Assembly (NCBI GenBank): GCA_964447285.1
Contig: CAYURO010000002.1
Coordinates: forward strand, 62,001 to 126,000
Reading direction: 5' to 3'
DNA length: 64,000 nt
Source of the DNA: CAJBNH01 sp964447285
GTDB lineage: Bacteria; Myxococcota_A; UBA9042
A program made the translations under genes and the position numbers. Each line of letters opens with the position of its first letter. Position 1 is the first letter of the stretch. The notes beneath the pieces were generated by a model. That model was not told the DNA's origin. It made no database searches and saw only the letters and a list, made by a program, of their open reading frames with translations. Below, in pieces: positions 61,161 through 64,000 of the stretch.

Positions 61161-62552
61161 TCAGCCCTCGGCCTGCTCGACGGCGCGGCCCAGGCCCTCC
61201 ACCAGCGCGTCCATCTGCGCAGGCGTCAACACGGCGGGCGGCGTGACCTGCACGACCTCGCCATGGATTCCCGCGGGCAGCAACAGCAACCCCGACTTCA
61301 GCGCGTGGACAACCGAGGACCAAGCCTTGCGCGGCGCCGGTGCACCAGTCGCAGGGTCGCGGAATTCCACACCGATCATCAGACCGCGGCCACGCACCTC
61401 AGCGACGAATGGCTGCCCAGCCAGCCTGGCCGCAAGTCGGGCCCGCAGGTCGGCCCCTAGCGCCTGCGCCCGGCCTGGCACGTCCTCATCGCGCAGCACA
61501 GCCAGGGTCTCCAGAGCCGCCGCTGCGGCAACCGGGTGGCCGAGGAACGTCGAGGTGTGCAGAGCCTCACCCGTAGACTCGCCCCACGCCGCCATGACAT
61601 GCGGTCGCCCAAGACAGGCGGACACCGGATAGCCGCCTCCCAGCGCCTTGCCGATGCACAGCAGATCGGGGACCACGTCTTCGGCCTCGCACGCAAACCA
61701 ATGGCCTGTGCGGCCGCAACCCGTGAAGATCTCGTCCAGGATCAGCAGGATGCCATGCCGATCGCAGAGTTCGCGCAACCGACGCAGGAAGCCGTGTGGA
61801 GGGACGATGCTGCCCCCGCGGCCCTGAATCGGCTCGACCAGCACGGCGCCTATCGGCACGCCGCCCATCGCGGGGTGAGCGATCGCCTCATCAACGCGCG
61901 ACAGAACGTGGTCCAGCAGCGCTGTGGGAGTCACTCCGACCGGCGGCCGACCCGGATGGGGAAACGGGACCCAGGTGGTGTTGCGGGCCAGTTGCGCCGC
62001 AAACGGGGCGCGGAAGTCGCGGCGGCTGGTCGCGTCCAACGCGCCGTGCCCCAACCCGTGGTAACTGCCAGCGAAAGCCACGACGCCTGCCTTGCCGGTG
62101 GCCAGCAGCGCGGTCTTCAGCGCCACTTCGACGGCTTCGGAACCCCCGGTGCACAGCACGCCGTGACCCAGATCGCCGGGCGCGATGCGGGTCAGGGCCT
62201 CGAGCAGCTCGATCCGCACCGTCGAGGGATGCACGTCGCCCATACCATGCACCAGCAGCTGCGCCTGCCGATTCGCGGCGGCGACAACCCGCGGGTGGCT
62301 ATGACCGATAAGCGCCACACCAAACGCCGACGTGGCGTCCAGGTACGTGTTGCCATCGACATCGCGCACCGCAGCCCCGCGTGCGGAGTGCCACACGACC
62401 GGGAACTCCGGGACGATGCTGGTGACGTTGGGGGACTCCACTGCGCGCAGCCGGGCCAGCCACTGCCGCGAGAGAGGACCGGGCGGCGGTACCCGCATGT
62501 GCGGCAGCGCGTCGGGCGCGGGGGGCGCGAGATCGAGATCGGAAAGGATCAT
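61161..62552 (-). CDS. Class III (omega-type) PLP-dependent aminotransferase
   Basis: The 463-residue product starts at ATG 62552. PLP-Lys302 sits in GKALGGGYP and the PLP-N1-binding Asp273 in LLILDEIFTG; other family motifs are DVDGNTYLDATSAFGVALIGHSHP, CTGGSEAVEVALKTAL and SYHGLGHGALDATS. It coupled-translates with the LuxE-like ligase. Class III enzymes move an amino group between an omega-amine and an oxo-acid (acetylornithine, 4-aminobutyrate or diaminobutyrate type). The substrate is not shown. It lies 40 nt downstream of the surface-protein gene. Confidence 0.85.
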   Translation of the reverse strand: MILSDLDLAPPAPDALPHMRVPPPGPLSRQWLARLRAVESPNVTSIVPEFPVVWHSARGAAVRDVDGNTYLDATSAFGVALIGHSHPRVVAAANRQAQLLVHGMGDVHPSTVRIELLEALTRIAPGDLGHGVLCTGGSEAVEVALKTALLATGKAGVVAFAGSYHGLGHGALDATSRRDFRAPFAAQLARNTTWVPFPHPGRPPVGVTPTALLDHVLSRVDEAIAHPAMGGVPIGAVLVEPIQGRGGSIVPPHGFLRRLRELCDRHGILLILDEIFTGCGRTGHWFACEAEDVVPDLLCIGKALGGGYPVSACLGRPHVMAAWGESTGEALHTSTFLGHPVAAAAALETLAVLRDEDVPGRAQALGADLRARLAARLAGQPFVAEVRGRGLMIGVEFRDPATGAPAPRKAWSSVVHALKSGLLLLPAGIHGEVVQVTPPAVLTPAQMDALVEGLGRAVEQAEG

Positions 62553-62592
62553 GAAGACTCGAGGTTGGGACCGTTGGGGGGGATGTCGTCGG

Positions 62593-64000
62593 CTACCGGA
62601 AGCGCAGGATCCACACGCCTTCGCTGGCCGCTTCGCCGCTCCAAGCCGCGACATACACGTCCGCCTCAGGGACGTAGCAGATTTCGGCGCGGACAGGGAG
62701 GTTTGTACCCACCGGAACCTCGAGCGCGGGCCCCAGCTGCTTGCCCGGGTCGGTCGAACTGGTGAACGCCAGCTTGCGAATGCGCATCACGCCGGCGCCA
62801 CCTGCGCCCGGCACCCGCTCGATCAACGCAAGCTGCGACGGCTTGCCCGCCGCCGCCACGACCCGATCGACACCTGCGGCCAAGTCCACGTCGGCAGGGC
62901 CCACCTTGGTCCCGCTCAGGTCGATCCGCCGGAAGCGCAACGTCGCCGGGCTGCCGCCCACGAACAGCGCCACGAAGCCGACCGGTGCGGTCATGCCCAC
63001 GATCGCGGGCTCGGGGTCCAGGTCCACGCCACCGTTGAGGTACTGCTCAGGGTTCGTCGCCGTCAGAGTGTCGGTGAAGATGCGGAATTCGGAGCCTTCA
63101 TTGGGGTGGCGCCAGGCCAAGGCCACCTTGTCGTCCAGCACCGCGAGCGACGCGCTGGTCGCAGGTGACGGCACGATCTGCACGGGCTTGTCGTCAATGA
63201 ACGTCAGGTCGCCCTGCACGCGCCGGGCGCGGATGCCCTGGCCGTTCGGCACCGCCCAGGCGATCACCCAGCGCGAGCTCGGCAAGGCCGCGATTCGGGG
63301 CTGGCAGCTGCCATCGCACGCGTCGGTCGCCACCAAAATCGCCGCATCGCCCTGCAAGGCGCCGTCGGGACCGATCGGCCGCATCCAAATGCCCAGCGGC
63401 AGCACCCCCTTGCCGTCTCGCCCCTCCCACACCGCCAGCAGCTGCCCCTCGCTGGTCGCCGCAGCCGCGTAACCGACGCCCTGCAGCGGCTTGGGCGGGT
63501 TCTGCTGCCAAGTGCCCGCACCGACCACCAGCGGCGGCAGCGACTCGTCCAGAACCCCAGTCGCCGCATCGACTTTGATGCGCACCAGGTCGCCCTTGGT
63601 CGTCCCCTGAATGTGCCGGAACGTCAGCACGGCCTGACCTCCGCCGACCGCAAACAACGAGGCACGGCTAAAGTGGTCGCCGGTCGTCAGTTCCTCGTGT
63701 ATCGGCACGACCGAGGTCTTGACCTTCACCGGCTCGCCCAGCAGGTCCACGCCGAACTTGCCGTCGCGCGCCACCGCGAAGACGCCCACCATCGGCTTCA
63801 GGTCCGCCGTCGTCCCCACGAACGTGCCACGGAACTGGCCCTTGTCGACCTGATCGACCCATAGCCGGCCCGCCACCAACTTCATCTGCAGGTTTCCCAG
63901 TGCCGGGAGCACTGTCGAGACCTTCAGCGTCCCCTTGGCCGGCACCTTGGCAAAGTCGAACTCCGCGCCGCCGATTGCAGAAGCCGGGAACTGGATCGTC
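62593..64000 (-). CDS. Large surface or periplasmic protein, beta-propeller-like (start outside window)
   Basis: The frame stays open to the window edge, so only the C-terminal 468 residues are visible. Repeating segments (GQAVLTFRHIQG, GQLLAVWEGRDGKGVLPLG, ALPSSRWVIAWAVPNGQG, VGFVALFVGGSPATLRFRRID, DVYVAAWSGEAASEGVW) alternate short strands with variable loops, resembling propeller blades. A DACDGSCQPRI disulphide-forming pair is present. There is no obvious enzyme motif. The GTG codon at 63945 is not necessarily the true start, as the frame continues upstream without a stop. Confidence 0.7.
   Translation of the reverse strand, partial: TIQFPASAIGGAEFDFAKVPAKGTLKVSTVLPALGNLQMKLVAGRLWVDQVDKGQFRGTFVGTTADLKPMVGVFAVARDGKFGVDLLGEPVKVKTSVVPIHEELTTGDHFSRASLFAVGGGQAVLTFRHIQGTTKGDLVRIKVDAATGVLDESLPPLVVGAGTWQQNPPKPLQGVGYAAAATSEGQLLAVWEGRDGKGVLPLGIWMRPIGPDGALQGDAAILVATDACDGSCQPRIAALPSSRWVIAWAVPNGQGIRARRVQGDLTFIDDKPVQIVPSPATSASLAVLDDKVALAWRHPNEGSEFRIFTDTLTATNPEQYLNGGVDLDPEPAIVGMTAPVGFVALFVGGSPATLRFRRIDLSGTKVGPADVDLAAGVDRVVAAAGKPSQLALIERVPGAGGAGVMRIRKLAFTSSTDPGKQLGPALEVPVGTNLPVRAEICYVPEADVYVAAWSGEAASEGVWILRFR

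Noticed and set aside
60002..62552. Bioluminescence genes (LuxE match)
   Set aside because: No luxA/B/C/D-like genes accompany the LuxE-like ligase, and the neighbouring aminotransferase does not belong to lux operons.

Overview
The window is high-GC DNA packed with protein genes and carries no insertion sequence, prophage or CRISPR array. Three things suggest a delta-proteobacterial relative, most likely of the Myxococcota/Bradymonadota type: many lipoproteins with acidic Asp/Thr stalks and cysteine-rich repeats (MopE-type metal motif, Dicty CTDC-like repeats, a somatomedin-B-like module), HEAT-repeat fusions, and a full cbb3 oxidase cluster. This placement comes from gene content only.

Layout. 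1-8.4 kb: end of a repeat-containing surface protein, then a cobalamin riboswitch driving an overlapping operon for vitamin B12 uptake: btuB, a BtuG-like beta-propeller lipoprotein, btuF, and a permease-ATPase fusion (BtuC-BtuD). 8.5-17.6 kb: a VWA lipoprotein, a 1356-residue lipoprotein with about 30 CGDGxC repeats, a helical lipoprotein, and an MlaF/MlaE-like lipid ABC transporter pair. 17.7-22 kb: a MepA-like peptidase fused to HEAT repeats, a membrane-anchored unknown, and a small NfeD/zinc-ribbon/SRPBCC cluster. 22-31.8 kb: an FNR-type regulator facing the ccoNO-Q-P-G-H-SafE-I-S cluster, with a perfect FNR palindrome at the far end. 32-41.6 kb: a zinc-ribbon protein, a CinA-type domain protein, a WapI-like protein, a Cys-repeat lipoprotein, and an isolated PduS-PduT pair (a bacterial-microcompartment electron-transfer subunit and shell protein) directly followed by pta-ackA. 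41.8-42.3 kb: tmRNA with promoter and terminator. 42.3-50.5 kb: a methyltransferase, a translocase-like protein fused to HEAT and cyclic-nucleotide domains, a GlgX-like glycosidase and a CTDC-repeat lipoprotein. 50.7-64 kb: metG, lipoproteins, a cyclophilin, an orphan Dam-type methylase, a peroxiredoxin behind a second FNR-like site, a lipoprotein cytochrome c, a HAD-DUF4286 fusion, a LuxE-like ligase paired with a class III aminotransferase, and the end of a large surface protein.

How it fits together. The cell appears to be a respiring, microaerobic-capable bacterium that imports B12, runs a cbb3 oxidase under FNR control, makes ATP through Pta-AckA, and displays many tethered Cys-rich proteins. 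The most unusual parts are the BtuG-like protein inside a proteobacterial-style btu operon, the satellite PduS-PduT pair beside pta-ackA, the fused ccoNO with mono-haem CcoP, and the aminotransferase-LuxE pair.
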